A stretch of 55,695 nt of DNA from JAVBLD01 sp031553705. GTDB taxonomy: Bacteria; Bacteroidota; Bacteroidia; Bacteroidales; Marinifilaceae. The notes under the pieces are model-generated. The model made no database searches and was not told where the DNA came from. It was given only the letters and a program-made list of their open reading frames with translations. Below, one piece after another: positions 35,090-44,557 of the stretch. The position numbers and the translations under genes are program-made. How positions within the stretch are numbered: the first letter of the stretch is position 1; each line of letters starts with the position of its first letter. Location: assembly GCA_031553705.1 (NCBI GenBank), contig JAVBLD010000066.1:1-55695 (forward strand), given 5' to 3'.

Positions 35090-36247
35090 TTATAGTCTGG
35101 AGCTTAAAATCTCTTCCAGATTATCCATATTTACATCTTCCAAAAGAGATATGTATTGCTCTCCCCTGCCTTTAAACCGTTCGAGGATTCTAGCGATGGT
35201 TTCCTTACCGATTCCGTAGTCAGAAAGGTGGGTTTTCACCCCAAGGCTATTGAAGAATGCTTCGGTTTTGGCTATAGCTATATCTCCCGCAGATGGATCT
35301 TGCGGGTCAATTCCCCATACTCTCTCTGCATATTGAAGTAATTTCACTTTTCTCGGCTCCTTGACAGCCGTCATTACACCCGGGAGTACAATGGCCAATG
35401 TAACTGCATGATCTAAACCATGAAATGCCGTCAATTCGTGACCAATATAATGGGTTGACCAATCTTGCCCCACTCCGCAACCGATCAAACCGTTCAAACC
35501 CAGTGTGGCAGTCCACATAAAATTAGCCATATCATCATAGACCGGCTGTTTTGCATCATAAATCTTAGGGCCTATTTCCAACAATATCTTTAGCAGGCTC
35601 TCCGAAAAACGGTCTTGCAGCATTGCGTGATCCGGATATCCCAGATACTGTTCCATAATATGTACAAAGGTATCGATAATCCCGTTTGCAATTTGTTGTT
35701 TCGGAAGCGAATAGGTCGTTTCCGGATCCAAAATCGAGAACTTTGGGAAAGTTTGACTCGAACCGAAACTCAATTTTTCCTGTGTACTGGCCTTTGTAAT
35801 AACTGCTCCACTATTCATTTCCGATCCGGTAGCAGGCAAGGTTAATACCGACGCAAAGGGCAACGCTGTTTTAACCGGAGCCTGCCTGGCCAGAATATCC
35901 CATTTGTCGGCGCCTTCAAAACAGGCCGCAGCTGCAATAAATTTTGTCCCGTCAATAACCGACCCTCCTCCTACAGCAAGCAGGAACTGTATATTTTCCC
36001 GCTTTATAACCTCCACGGCTTTCATTAACGTCTCATAATGAGGATTAGGCTCGATTCCCGAAAATTCCACGACCTTAAATCCTTTCAGAGCCCTCTTTAC
36101 CTGGTCATATACGCCATTTCTATGGATACTTCCACCTCCGTATATAATCATTATCTTGGCGCCTGCCGGGATATACTTGCCTGCCTCTGCGATCTTACCT
36201 TTACCAAAAAGAATCCGTACCGGATTATAATAATTGAAATTATACAT
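35090..36247 (-). CDS. Iron-containing alcohol dehydrogenase, YqhD/BDH type
   Basis: A 385-residue NAD(P)-dependent group III alcohol dehydrogenase that reduces aldehydes, possibly butyraldehyde or toxic short aldehydes. The nucleotide part shows YGGGSI and GGGSVIDGTKFIAA; metal ligands are the Asp and His in IDTFVHIMEQ and the two His in GHELTAFHGLDH. These features fit the YqhD/butanol dehydrogenase branch. It stands alone, 76 bases from the helicase gene and convergent with nothing. Confidence 0.9.
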   Translation of the reverse strand: MYNFNYYNPVRILFGKGKIAEAGKYIPAGAKIMIIYGGGSIHRNGVYDQVKRALKGFKVVEFSGIEPNPHYETLMKAVEVIKRENIQFLLAVGGGSVIDGTKFIAAAACFEGADKWDILARQAPVKTALPFASVLTLPATGSEMNSGAVITKASTQEKLSFGSSQTFPKFSILDPETTYSLPKQQIANGIIDTFVHIMEQYLGYPDHAMLQDRFSESLLKILLEIGPKIYDAKQPVYDDMANFMWTATLGLNGLIGCGVGQDWSTHYIGHELTAFHGLDHAVTLAIVLPGVMTAVKEPRKVKLLQYAERVWGIDPQDPSAGDIAIAKTEAFFNSLGVKTHLSDYGIGKETIARILERFKGRGEQYISLLEDVNMDNLEEILSSRL

Positions 36248-36285
36248 ATTTTTTTAATTTTAATTAGTTGAGAATTAATTCGAGA

Positions 36286-37191
36286 TCATGTATTTAATTG
36301 ATTTATTAACAATTTATTATCCCTCATACGTTTCCTAATTATAGCCAGGTATTCCTCAAGGTAATTCACACTCTGATCTCCTATGTTTCTTTGTTGTGCC
36401 AGTTTCTGCGCCTGAAGAAGTATTGCCTCCGCCTTTTCGAGCTCTTCAGAACTTTCGTACAACCATGCCAAATTAATTGCGGCTTTTACTGCCTGTACCG
36501 ATGGGAATTGTGTCATAGTGAGCCATCGTTTCTCTGCTTGCTCCAGATCTCCTTTCCGAAATAAAGTATAGCCCGCTTTCAGGTCTTTATCCGAAAAATA
36601 TAACCTTCGTTTCGTTCCGACCCAATGCGGTGCTATATGATTAGCATATAATATACCGTACGACCATACATTTTTTTCAACATCGACGATAGCCGCAGAA
36701 TCGCATCTATATACGACTGAATCTATAAAATCCTGCATACCGTAAGCATACAGATAAACAATCCACTCACTGCCTGAATTGGGCGACATTAAACAACTAT
36801 ATTCCAGCGAAATGATATAATCCACATCATAATGTATACATACCTTATTGACTACTTCCGCTTGAAGCGGTTTAATAATATAGTCTTTCTCGACATGATG
36901 AAAAGAGTCCTCCTCTAACAATATTAATGAATCAAACTTCGCTTTATCGGCTATCCCAGCTTCAATACCGGAGTAAAAAATCTCCGAAAAATAATCATGA
37001 TGACGAGGTGGACTGGCTGAGGTCTTGCGATTCAGAAAAGCAATTTTTCCCCCACCATATATTGAGATACCGGCAGGCTCTAATACTTCCATTCGCAAAG
37101 TCTTATATGCCACTCCGCATGAACTCATTATCCAACAAGCGATCCCAGCTGTCAACCAACGAAATACCGAATTAGGAACTATCATATACAT
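36286..37191 (-). CDS. DUF6340-like lipoprotein with TPR-type C-terminus
   Basis: A 301-residue lipoprotein, signal peptide with Cys25 (IMSSCGVAYKT). The N-terminal half has the LEPAGISIYGGGKIAFLNR pattern of DUF6340 lipoproteins of Bacteroidota; the C-terminal half (about 195-280) carries helical repeats such as KAGYTLFRKGDLEQAEKRW and NLAWLYESSEELEKAEAILL that look like TPRs, so it probably binds another protein at the inner face of the outer membrane. Function unknown; it stands alone. Confidence 0.75.
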   Translation of the reverse strand: MYMIVPNSVFRWLTAGIACWIMSSCGVAYKTLRMEVLEPAGISIYGGGKIAFLNRKTSASPPRHHDYFSEIFYSGIEAGIADKAKFDSLILLEEDSFHHVEKDYIIKPLQAEVVNKVCIHYDVDYIISLEYSCLMSPNSGSEWIVYLYAYGMQDFIDSVVYRCDSAAIVDVEKNVWSYGILYANHIAPHWVGTKRRLYFSDKDLKAGYTLFRKGDLEQAEKRWLTMTQFPSVQAVKAAINLAWLYESSEELEKAEAILLQAQKLAQQRNIGDQSVNYLEEYLAIIRKRMRDNKLLINQLNT

Positions 37192-37341
37192 ACAACTATT
37201 TATTACAGAAATAAATCAAAAATAACTAATTTATCTGATTTTTGCAAGAAAAGTCAATGTATCTTATCAATACCCAGAAAGGAAAAAGTGAGAAAAAATG
37301 TATGGCTTTACATTTTACGCTATAAAGCCATACAAAATAGA

Positions 37342-38088
37342 TTACATATTCATGCCGCCACAGACATGGAGAACTTGTCCGGTGACGTATTTTGACATAT
37401 CAGAAGCCAGAAATAAACAAACATCTGCAATATCTTCAGGGGTCCCGCCTCGCTTCAAAGGAATTTTGGCCGCCCATTCCTGTCTAACCTCCTCCGACAA
37501 TTGAGCTGTCATATCAGTGATGATAAATCCCGGAGCAATAGCATTGGAACGGATGTTGCGTGAACCTAATTCTTTGGCTATACTTTTCGTAAATCCGATA
37601 ATCCCGGCTTTCGATGCGGAGTAGTTTGCCTGTCCTGCGTTACCGCTAACACCTACAACCGAACTCATATTAATGATCGAACCGAACTTTTGCTTTAACA
37701 TTATAGGTTGTACGGCCTTTGTAAAATTGAATACCGACTTCAGGTTTACATTGATCACAGCATCCCATTGCTCTTCTGTCATTCTCATCAACAAGGAGTC
37801 TTTGGTGATACCGGCATTATTAACCAAAACATCTATCCTACCGAACTCTTTTACAATTTCATCTACTGTCGTTCCCGTTTCAGTAAAATTAGCTGCATTG
37901 GAGGCATACATTTTCGCCTTTATACCAAAAGCAAGAAGCTCCTTTTCCGTTGCTTGGGCTATTTCATCATACTTAAGGTCAGTGAAAGCAATATTTGCGC
38001 CCTCTTTTGCAAAAGCCAGTGCAATTGCTTTTCCAATACCTCTCGAAGCACCGGTAATAAGTGCAGTCTTTCCTTCTAATAACTTCAT
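37342..38088 (-). CDS. fabG: 3-oxoacyl-ACP reductase
   Basis: A 248-residue short-chain dehydrogenase of fatty acid synthesis (beta-ketoacyl-ACP to hydroxyacyl-ACP, NADPH). Cofactor loop TGASRGIG (12-19), NNAG (90-93) and the catalytic Ser143, Tyr156 and Lys160 with the spacing of E. coli FabG. The frame is open 25 codons further, but the ATG at 38088 starts the MKLLEGKTALITGAS N-terminus typical of the family. The gene is not next to other fab genes. Confidence 0.92.
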   Translation of the reverse strand: MKLLEGKTALITGASRGIGKAIALAFAKEGANIAFTDLKYDEIAQATEKELLAFGIKAKMYASNAANFTETGTTVDEIVKEFGRIDVLVNNAGITKDSLLMRMTEEQWDAVINVNLKSVFNFTKAVQPIMLKQKFGSIINMSSVVGVSGNAGQANYSASKAGIIGFTKSIAKELGSRNIRSNAIAPGFIITDMTAQLSEEVRQEWAAKIPLKRGGTPEDIADVCLFLASDMSKYVTGQVLHVCGGMNM

Positions 38089-38260
38089 AACTAATGTTTT
38101 ATTCATACTAAAATAAGTTAGACCATAACCGTTTCTATCGGTTCGACTTTTTTCAGGAGCCAAAGGTAATTAAAAAATGGAGTTAATAACATGGATATGA
38201 TTTATAAAATTACGATTTTCAGAAGTAAATATTTACTTTTACGGGATGATTTATATCTGA

Positions 38261-40324
38261 ATGGATTATATGGATATGAGGAGATGCCGCAAACAAACAA
38301 CCCCAACACCACAAGAACGACTTATCAGAAAATTAGAGGCAATTCGTAACTATAGTGACCTTAAAGATAATGGTCTCGAACTACTGATAGCATTGATACA
38401 GGAGATTCGTCCATCTCCATCTCTAAACACCAAACATGCCTTGGATCAGCTGGGTCTATTCATCAGTGTCCTGGATAATGATTCCGCTACATTAAAGAGT
38501 TTTCAAACTCTTATAGCCGATGTATTCATGCATTCCGACATATCGGAAATATTAACCGAAAGCGGAATAAACAGCGAATACAACTTCTTCCATGAATTCA
38601 ACAAACGTATTCGGCATAAAATCTTACCCTCTCTGAAAATCCCAGGTAGCTTTTTATATATCATCAATTCCCTATTTTATAAAAAATCCGACTATCGCTG
38701 GGTTGAAGATATTGATGACGAAATATGGATACGTGTGTTTGAACTGACAGGAGCCAATCTGTATGTATCGAATGAAAAGCAGTTATACCGGTTGTATCAT
38801 TCGCTTTTTATCACCTCAAACCGTATAAGTACATTAAGTGTTGAAAATGATGTACAACGTTGTCTTAACGGAGAAGAACAGTTTTTATTCATTAAGCAAA
38901 ATATCACCTCCCATCATATCATCGAACTACGGAATACATACCATTATACAGAAGAGACAACTACATGCCGTGCTCTTCAGAATAAACTGCTTGACGAGTT
39001 AAAAGAATGTGAAGCGCTTATTGAACGAACCCAAAAACAGATTGATCATTTTGGTACAAGCCTGCACCAAACATATGTTATACTCAACATCCGAAAATTG
39101 ATTGATCGTATGCGCATGATTCTTGATATGGTAAACCATAAGCAGGAAATCGAACTAAACCGCGCGGTAGGCTATTTCAAGGAGATCGTACGGAACGAAA
39201 ATACGAAAAACAGTATCCGTTCGCTGCTCAACACTAATATCGAATTTCTGGCCTATCGCATTGTAGAACATGAACGTAATACAGGCGAACATTATATTAC
39301 TGTTACACGAAACGAATACTGGCAAATGTTTCGCTCTGCAATGGGTGGTGGGGTCATCATATCTTTTATAGCCATCATTAAATCGTTGCTCCACATGATC
39401 AAGATGGCTCCTTTTTGGCAAGGTTTCACCTATAGTATCAACTATGCCGCAGGATTTATCGGCATATATGTCACAGGAGCAACGCTGGCCACCAAACAAC
39501 CCGCAATGACTGCGTCAACAATCGCCAGTTCAATGGACAATAAAAATAACGATTCGCTAAACCTACCTAAACTGGCCATTCTCGTCTCCGAAGTAGTACG
39601 TAGTCAAACAGCTTCATTTATAGGCAACCTGATAATAGTTTTCCCGTTAACATTCGGCATTGCCTGGATATGGAACTGGTTATTCGGTTTTCCCATTGCC
39701 GAAGGTGAAGCGGCGCAAGCCTTATTGGATAATCAAAATCCGCTCAAATCTCTTAGTATTCTCTATGCCTGCTTTACAGGAGTATTTTTATATATTTCCG
39801 GTATTATTTCCGGTTATTTTGATAACCTAGCCGTATATAGAAATATTTCCGAACGGTTAAGGGAGCATCCTTGGTTAAAACGAACTTTTCCTAAATATAA
39901 CATTGGACAGATTGCTAGTTATACCAGTAAACACCTAGGAGGTATAATGGGAAATCTTTGTCTGGGATTTTTTTTAGGGATGGCTGCTTTTGTCGGCGAT
40001 ATATTCGGTATAATTTTCGACATACGCCACATTACAATATCTACCGGCCAGTTTGCAATAGGACTGCAGGGCCTCAATTTTGAGATAGCCACTACCGATC
40101 TTATATGGACAACCGTCGGGGTAATACTGATTGGATTTTTCAATTTTCTGGTAAGTTTCGCTTTGGCATTTTTTACTGCTTTGGCATCCAGAAAAGTACG
40201 GTTTAAATATTACCGGCATTTCATGCTGTATCTGCTTAGGTTATTCTATCGCTACCCGCTCGACTTTATCCGTCCACCTAAAACCCCACGTAAACCTGTT
40301 GATTTTATGCAATATAAAATATAA
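38261..40324 (+). CDS. Gcr-family polytopic membrane protein (often called site-specific recombinase)
   Basis: A 687-residue protein matching the family historically named site-specific recombinase after gonococcal Gcr. The N-terminal half is soluble and helical with a coiled-coil-like region at about 235-310; the C-terminal half has at least six hydrophobic helices (for example GGVIISFIAIIKSLLHM, LIIVFPLTFGIAWIWNW, GVILIGFFNFLVSFALAFF). No recombinase catalytic motif (Ser or Tyr type) is visible, so a DNA-recombining role is doubtful. The true role is unknown. The AlaX-like gene follows 50 bases downstream. Confidence 0.8.
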   Translation: MDYMDMRRCRKQTTPTPQERLIRKLEAIRNYSDLKDNGLELLIALIQEIRPSPSLNTKHALDQLGLFISVLDNDSATLKSFQTLIADVFMHSDISEILTESGINSEYNFFHEFNKRIRHKILPSLKIPGSFLYIINSLFYKKSDYRWVEDIDDEIWIRVFELTGANLYVSNEKQLYRLYHSLFITSNRISTLSVENDVQRCLNGEEQFLFIKQNITSHHIIELRNTYHYTEETTTCRALQNKLLDELKECEALIERTQKQIDHFGTSLHQTYVILNIRKLIDRMRMILDMVNHKQEIELNRAVGYFKEIVRNENTKNSIRSLLNTNIEFLAYRIVEHERNTGEHYITVTRNEYWQMFRSAMGGGVIISFIAIIKSLLHMIKMAPFWQGFTYSINYAAGFIGIYVTGATLATKQPAMTASTIASSMDNKNNDSLNLPKLAILVSEVVRSQTASFIGNLIIVFPLTFGIAWIWNWLFGFPIAEGEAAQALLDNQNPLKSLSILYACFTGVFLYISGIISGYFDNLAVYRNISERLREHPWLKRTFPKYNIGQIASYTSKHLGGIMGNLCLGFFLGMAAFVGDIFGIIFDIRHITISTGQFAIGLQGLNFEIATTDLIWTTVGVILIGFFNFLVSFALAFFTALASRKVRFKYYRHFMLYLLRLFYRYPLDFIRPPKTPRKPVDFMQYKI

Positions 40325-40340
40325 ATACGAATCGTTATTA

Positions 40341-40348
40341 TATCTTTG
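40341..40348 (+). promoter_or_regulatory. Putative -7 box for the AlaX-like gene
   Basis: TATCTTTG, an exact TAnnTTTG, 26 bases before the ATG at 40375. The upstream sequence is too A/T-rich to show a -33 box. Confidence 0.5.
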
Positions 40349-40374
40349 GCGAAATAATACCAGTAAAAATCATT

Positions 40375-40836
40375 ATGGAACAACAATCTCAACTTAACAC
40401 TCATAATAAGGAAGAATATCCTCCGATGCATACGGCGGAACATATTTTGAATTCACGAATGGTCAGATATTTTGGTTGTGGACGGGCCTTCTCATCTCAT
40501 ATTGAGAAGAAGAAATCGAAATGTGACTACCGTATGGAAGAGCAACTCTCCGAAAATGACATAGCGGAAATTGAACGACAGGTAAACGAGATCATTGAAC
40601 AACATATAGATATAGAAGATATCATTTGCAATATTAAAGACGTACCGGCATCTGTTGACCTGTCGAAACTACCGGATCCGGCAGTAAGCACCCTGCGCCT
40701 GATTAAAATAGGAGGCTACGACCTTTGCGCCTGTATTGGTACCCATGTCCGCAATACTTCTGAAATAGGCCGGTTTAAGATTATCTCTCATAATTTCGAA
40801 GATGGAAAACTAAGGATTCGCTTTAAACTGGAGTGA
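40375..40836 (+). CDS. AlaX-like alanyl-tRNA editing domain protein
   Basis: A 153-residue free-standing homologue of the second additional domain of threonyl/alanyl-tRNA synthetases, which hydrolyses mischarged tRNA(Ala) (Ser or Gly). The zinc ligands are HTAEH (HxxxH, near residue 20) and CACIGTH (CxxxH, near 120). Short AlaX proteins of 150-240 residues lacking the synthetase core are known. The gene has its own -7 box and terminator. Confidence 0.82.
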   Translation: MEQQSQLNTHNKEEYPPMHTAEHILNSRMVRYFGCGRAFSSHIEKKKSKCDYRMEEQLSENDIAEIERQVNEIIEQHIDIEDIICNIKDVPASVDLSKLPDPAVSTLRLIKIGGYDLCACIGTHVRNTSEIGRFKIISHNFEDGKLRIRFKLE

Positions 40837-40863
40837 TAAATATATTATATACAAAGAACAATG

Positions 40864-40898
40864 AAAAAGTTGTCTTTTTTAAAAGGCAACTTTTTTTA
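40864..40898 (+). terminator. Terminator after the AlaX-like gene
   Basis: AAAAAGTTGTCTTTT pairs with AAAAGGCAACTTTTT (one G-T pair), ending in T7. Confidence 0.85.
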
Positions 40899-40915
40899 TT
40901 TCAGTTATTTATTTT

Positions 40916-40923
40916 TACTTTTG
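40916..40923 (+). promoter_or_regulatory. Putative -7 box of the pta-ackA operon
   Basis: TACTTTTG, an exact TAnnTTTG, 79 bases before the pta ATG; gives a leader of about 70 bases. Confidence 0.5.
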
Positions 40924-41002
40924 CAGCCAAAATAAAACGCCACAAAACCTCCGTTAAAATAATACACAGTAATGTAAAACCTTGTAATACAATATATATA
41001 TA

Positions 41003-42004
41003 ATGAAACTTTTAGAAAAAATCAAAGAAAATGCTAAACAACAGCAAAAAAGAATTGTACTTCCGGAAGGGACTGAAGAGCGTACAATCAAAGCAGCCGA
41101 TGAGCTTATCAGAGACGGAATAGCCAAAATAATATTAATTGGTAATCCTGTTGATATCAATACATTATCAGATAAATTCGGTCTAAAGAATATTTCGAAA
41201 GCGACCATTATAGATCCGTTGTCACACCCAAAGAAAGAGCAATATATCAATTTATTGGTAGAGCTGCGTAAAAGCAAGGGAATGACAAAAGAAGAGGCAT
41301 CAAAATTAGTGGAAAATCCGCTTTATTTAGCCACATTAATGATCAAAAACGGAGATGCAGACGGTGAAGTTGCGGGAGCGCTGAATGCAACCGGCGACGT
41401 ATTGCGTCCGGCATTCCAGATTGTGAAAACACTGCCTGGTATGTCTGTGGTTTCGGGAGCATTTTTAATGATTACCAATAAACCGGAATTTGGAGATAAC
41501 GGCCTGTTGGTATTTGCCGATTGTGCAGTACACCCTAATCCTACTGCCGTAGAATTGGCAGAGATTGCAGTTGCCACAGCACGCACTGCCAAAGCCATAG
41601 CAAAAATAGAACCGCGTGTTGCCATGTTGAGTTTTTCCACCAAAGGGTCTGCTAAACATGAAATGGTCGACAAGGTGGTAGAAGCTACCGCTCTGGCTAA
41701 AAAGATGGCTCCCGAATTCAATATTGACGGGGAATTACAGGCTGATGCGGCAATTATACCATCAATAGGAGTAAGCAAAGCACCCGGAAGCCCGGTGGCC
41801 GGAAAAGCAAATGTATTGGTATTCCCTACCCTCGAAGTGGGCAATATCAGTTATAAACTGGTACAACGTATTGCCGGAGTTGAAGCCGTGGGCCCGATCC
41901 TGCAAGGAATGGCCGCACCAATCAACGATCTGTCGAGAGGTTGTTCCGTCAGTGACATTGTTAACCTGGTAGCTATTACTGCGAACCAAGCGGCAGGAAT
42001 GTAA
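41003..42004 (+). CDS. pta: Phosphate acetyltransferase
   Basis: A 333-residue cytosolic enzyme that turns acetyl-CoA and phosphate into acetyl phosphate. Marks: LPEGTEERTIKAADEL near the N-terminus, DGEVAGALNATGDVLRPAFQIV and the C-terminal NVLVFPTLEVGNISYKLVQRIAGVEAVGPILQG, diagnostic for Pta against Ptb (which is about 300 residues and differs there). Length equals the short Pta of Bacteroides (about 335). It forms an operon with ackA 66 bases downstream and yields ATP from acetate formation. Confidence 0.95.
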   Translation: MKLLEKIKENAKQQQKRIVLPEGTEERTIKAADELIRDGIAKIILIGNPVDINTLSDKFGLKNISKATIIDPLSHPKKEQYINLLVELRKSKGMTKEEASKLVENPLYLATLMIKNGDADGEVAGALNATGDVLRPAFQIVKTLPGMSVVSGAFLMITNKPEFGDNGLLVFADCAVHPNPTAVELAEIAVATARTAKAIAKIEPRVAMLSFSTKGSAKHEMVDKVVEATALAKKMAPEFNIDGELQADAAIIPSIGVSKAPGSPVAGKANVLVFPTLEVGNISYKLVQRIAGVEAVGPILQGMAAPINDLSRGCSVSDIVNLVAITANQAAGM

Positions 42005-42070
42005 AATCATATTATGGGTAAATCTATATTTATCCATATAATCTGTAGATAAAATACAAAATCTGAAATA

Positions 42071-43270
42071 ATGAATATATTAGTTTTAAATTGTGGTAGT
42101 TCATCCATTAAGTATCAATTGCTTAATATTGAAACTGAGCCTGTCGTTTTGGCCAAAGGTATCGTTGAAAAAATCGGGCTTCCTTCCGGCAGTTTCACTT
42201 ATAAACCGGAAGGAAAAGATAAAATAGCGACTGAACAGCCTATTCCCGATCATAATATTGGTATAGACCTGATCTTAAAAGCGCTGACCCATAAAGAACA
42301 CGGTATCCTCAAATCATTGAACGACATTAATGCCGTTGGACATCGTGTAGCACATGGCGGAGAATATTTTTCCGAAAGCGTACGGATTAACGAAGATGTA
42401 AAGAACAAGATCAAGGCTTGCGTGGAGCTTGCTCCGCTTCACAATCCGGCGCATCTGAAAGGGATCGATACCATGGAAAAGCTTTTGCCGACAGTGCCTC
42501 AGGTAGCAGTATTTGATACCTCATTCCACCAGACTCTTCCGAAAGAAGCTTATATTTATGGAGTGCCCTACAAATATTATGAAGAGCGCGGGTTGCGAAG
42601 ATACGGATTTCACGGTACTTCCCATAAGTTCGTTGCTGAAAAAGCATGCCATATCTTGGGATGGGATATAAAAGAGAAGAAAATCATTACCTGCCATTTA
42701 GGAAATGGCGCCTCCATTACAGCCATTAATAAAGGTAAATCGGTTGACACCTCAATGGGATTCACGCCGGTAGCCGGATTGGTAATGGGTACCCGTACCG
42801 GAGACCTGGATTTGGGTGCATTACTTTATATATGTGAAAAAGAAGGCCTCAATTATGAACAAGCTAATAATCTGATCAATAAACAATCGGGTATATTAGG
42901 AATCTCCGGTATCTCCTCCGATTTCCGGGAAGTGCGTACAGCAATTGACGAAGGTAACAAGCGAGCTAAATTGTCGATGCAGGTATTTGAATACAACGTT
43001 AAAAAATATATCGGAGCCTATGCAGCTGTATTGAATGGTGTTGATTTGATCATCTTCACCGGAGGGATCGGAGAAAACGATTATGATACACGTCGGGATA
43101 CATGCAAAGGCCTGGATTATCTGGGTGTACAGATTGATGAAAAAATTAACGACGGGCTGAAAGGCAAGGACGCCATCATCAGCAAAAAAGATTCCAAAAC
43201 CACTGTTATGCTAATCACCACGGATGAGGAATTGGTTATCGCAACCGATACGGCCCGCCTGGCAAAATAG
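42071..43270 (+). CDS. ackA: Acetate kinase
   Basis: A 399-residue ASKHA kinase making acetate and ATP from acetyl phosphate. Marks: VLNCGSSSIKYQLL (5-18), GHRVAHGGE, RRYGFHGTSHKFVAEKA, HLGNGASITAI, MGFTPVAGLVMGTRTGDLD and FTGGIGEND. Full length and intact. Partner of pta. A terminator follows at 43348. Confidence 0.97.
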   Translation: MNILVLNCGSSSIKYQLLNIETEPVVLAKGIVEKIGLPSGSFTYKPEGKDKIATEQPIPDHNIGIDLILKALTHKEHGILKSLNDINAVGHRVAHGGEYFSESVRINEDVKNKIKACVELAPLHNPAHLKGIDTMEKLLPTVPQVAVFDTSFHQTLPKEAYIYGVPYKYYEERGLRRYGFHGTSHKFVAEKACHILGWDIKEKKIITCHLGNGASITAINKGKSVDTSMGFTPVAGLVMGTRTGDLDLGALLYICEKEGLNYEQANNLINKQSGILGISGISSDFREVRTAIDEGNKRAKLSMQVFEYNVKKYIGAYAAVLNGVDLIIFTGGIGENDYDTRRDTCKGLDYLGVQIDEKINDGLKGKDAIISKKDSKTTVMLITTDEELVIATDTARLAK

Positions 43271-43347
43271 ATTTTGTCTATAAGTAAGGAATTATTCCCA
43301 TTATAAAAGAAGAGGTTGAATCCTAAATCTCTTCCAAATCTTTCTAT

Positions 43348-43386
43348 AAAAAATCGTGTGAAATTGATTTTTTGCACGATTTTTTA
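43348..43386 (+). terminator. Terminator after pta-ackA
   Basis: AAAAAATCGTG pairs with CACGATTTTTT around a 16-base loop, 78 bases after the ackA stop. Confidence 0.85.
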
Positions 43387-43695
43387 TTTACTCCCAGCAG
43401 TTGGACAAAGAAGACAAGACCGGCAGGGTTTCCGTATTATCGATAAAGCGCATCTTCGAGACCTCTTTGACAAAACTAAATTTCAAAATGACAAAGAACG
43501 ATTTGGACTTAATGAGCCAAGTTTATTTAATTTTTAACAACGTCCCAATTTTAATGGGACACTAATGAACAATACTTCGTAAATAATTAATTAATTATCT
43601 CAAAAACAATGAATTATATTAACAAAAATTAGCATAAAAAGAATGGCCAAGTGGCTGGTTTTTCAGTAACTTTAAGTATTCAAAGCTTAGTTACG
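43387..43695. other. Gene-poor stretch leading into a transposase remnant
   Basis: No intact gene. Short open frames around 43390-43537 give peptides I cannot assign. GTCCCA (43542-43547) and TGGGAC (43555-43560) form a short inverted repeat that could be an old IS end or promoter-proximal hairpin. The rest is A/T-rich. Confidence 0.45.
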
Positions 43696-44269
43696 ATGAA
43701 TATATCAGATGCACTTAACCAATATAGGGATATCTGCGGTGATGTCTTAAAAAGATACACTGCGAAGTTAAGCAAAAGTTTTAAAACCGTCTTTATCGAG
43801 ACATTACTTTTATACATGGTAATACCAAAAAAGATCAATTTCACCCAGCTGGGACGCTACGGGACGCATTGTGAGCAATGTTTCCGGTAGAACTTCACAA
43901 AGAAGTTTGATTGGCTTTCGTACAACCTGTTTATGTCTGAGAGGATATTTGGCAAGCTGGATCGTAAGGCTATTGCCATTGATCCAAGCTATATATCCAA
44001 ATCGGGCAAATGCACTCCCTGGATTGGTTATTTCTGGTCGGGCTGTGCCGGACAGGTTAAAAGAGGACTCGAGATTATGGGCATCGGGTTGATTGATATT
44101 GACAAACATGACTGCATGATGCTTAGGGCTGTCCAATCCCCTGATACAGTAACTTTGGCCAACCGGGGGTGCTACCTTGAATGATTGGTACCTGAAAGTA
44201 ATTGATCAATATAAAGAACAACTGTCGTCTGTGATTTTTGATAAAAACACTATCCCCAAGAATATGTAA
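43696..44269 (+). pseudogene. Decayed IS4-like transposase
   Basis: Reading begins with MNISDALNQYRDICGD at 43696, stays in frame to CEQCFR and stops at about 43890. It continues one frame over as TKKFDWLSYNLFMSERIF, AIAIDPSYISKSGKCTPWIGYFWSGCAGQVKRGLEI and DKHDCMMLRAVQ, then shifts again to LNDWYLKVIDQYKEQ and ends at 44269. The AIAIDPSYI Asp is the first residue of a DDE triad as in IS4-type transposases of Bacteroidota (about 400 residues). At least two frame breaks and the loss of the C-terminal half make it non-functional. Confidence 0.8.
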
Positions 44270-44495
44270 GCGATAATGCGGAGCCAATGAGTTCCGCATT
44301 AATTATATTTTATTTTACATTTAAAGGATAAAATTATGACTATTACATATGATAAAAACAATACGAATCAAAAATATATAGTTCCCTGTTTAATATTTGT
44401 GTGACTATTTTATGTATTGGAACTCTTTTCCCTGTCTCCTTTGTCTTCATTTAATGTTCGCAAAACAAAAAATACGAGAAAAACTGAAATAATAA
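44270..44495. other. Non-coding tail behind the transposase remnant
   Basis: TAATGCGGA (44274-44282) and TCCGCATTA (44293-44301) form a 9-bp hairpin followed by A/T-rich sequence, perhaps the old terminator of the element. The remaining 190 bases show no gene. Confidence 0.5.
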
Positions 44496-44538
44496 CAGAT
44501 GCTTTTTCACAGGCTGCAAACCCACGAAAAAGCATCTG
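44496..44538 (-). terminator. Terminator of the porP/sprF-like gene
   Basis: CAGATGCTTTTTC pairs with GAAAAAGCATCTG (13 bp) around a 17-base loop, just beyond the minus-strand stop at 44558; minus-strand sequence then reads TTATTATTT. Confidence 0.8.
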
Positions 44539-44557
44539 CTGTTGTATCTTTTTTAAA

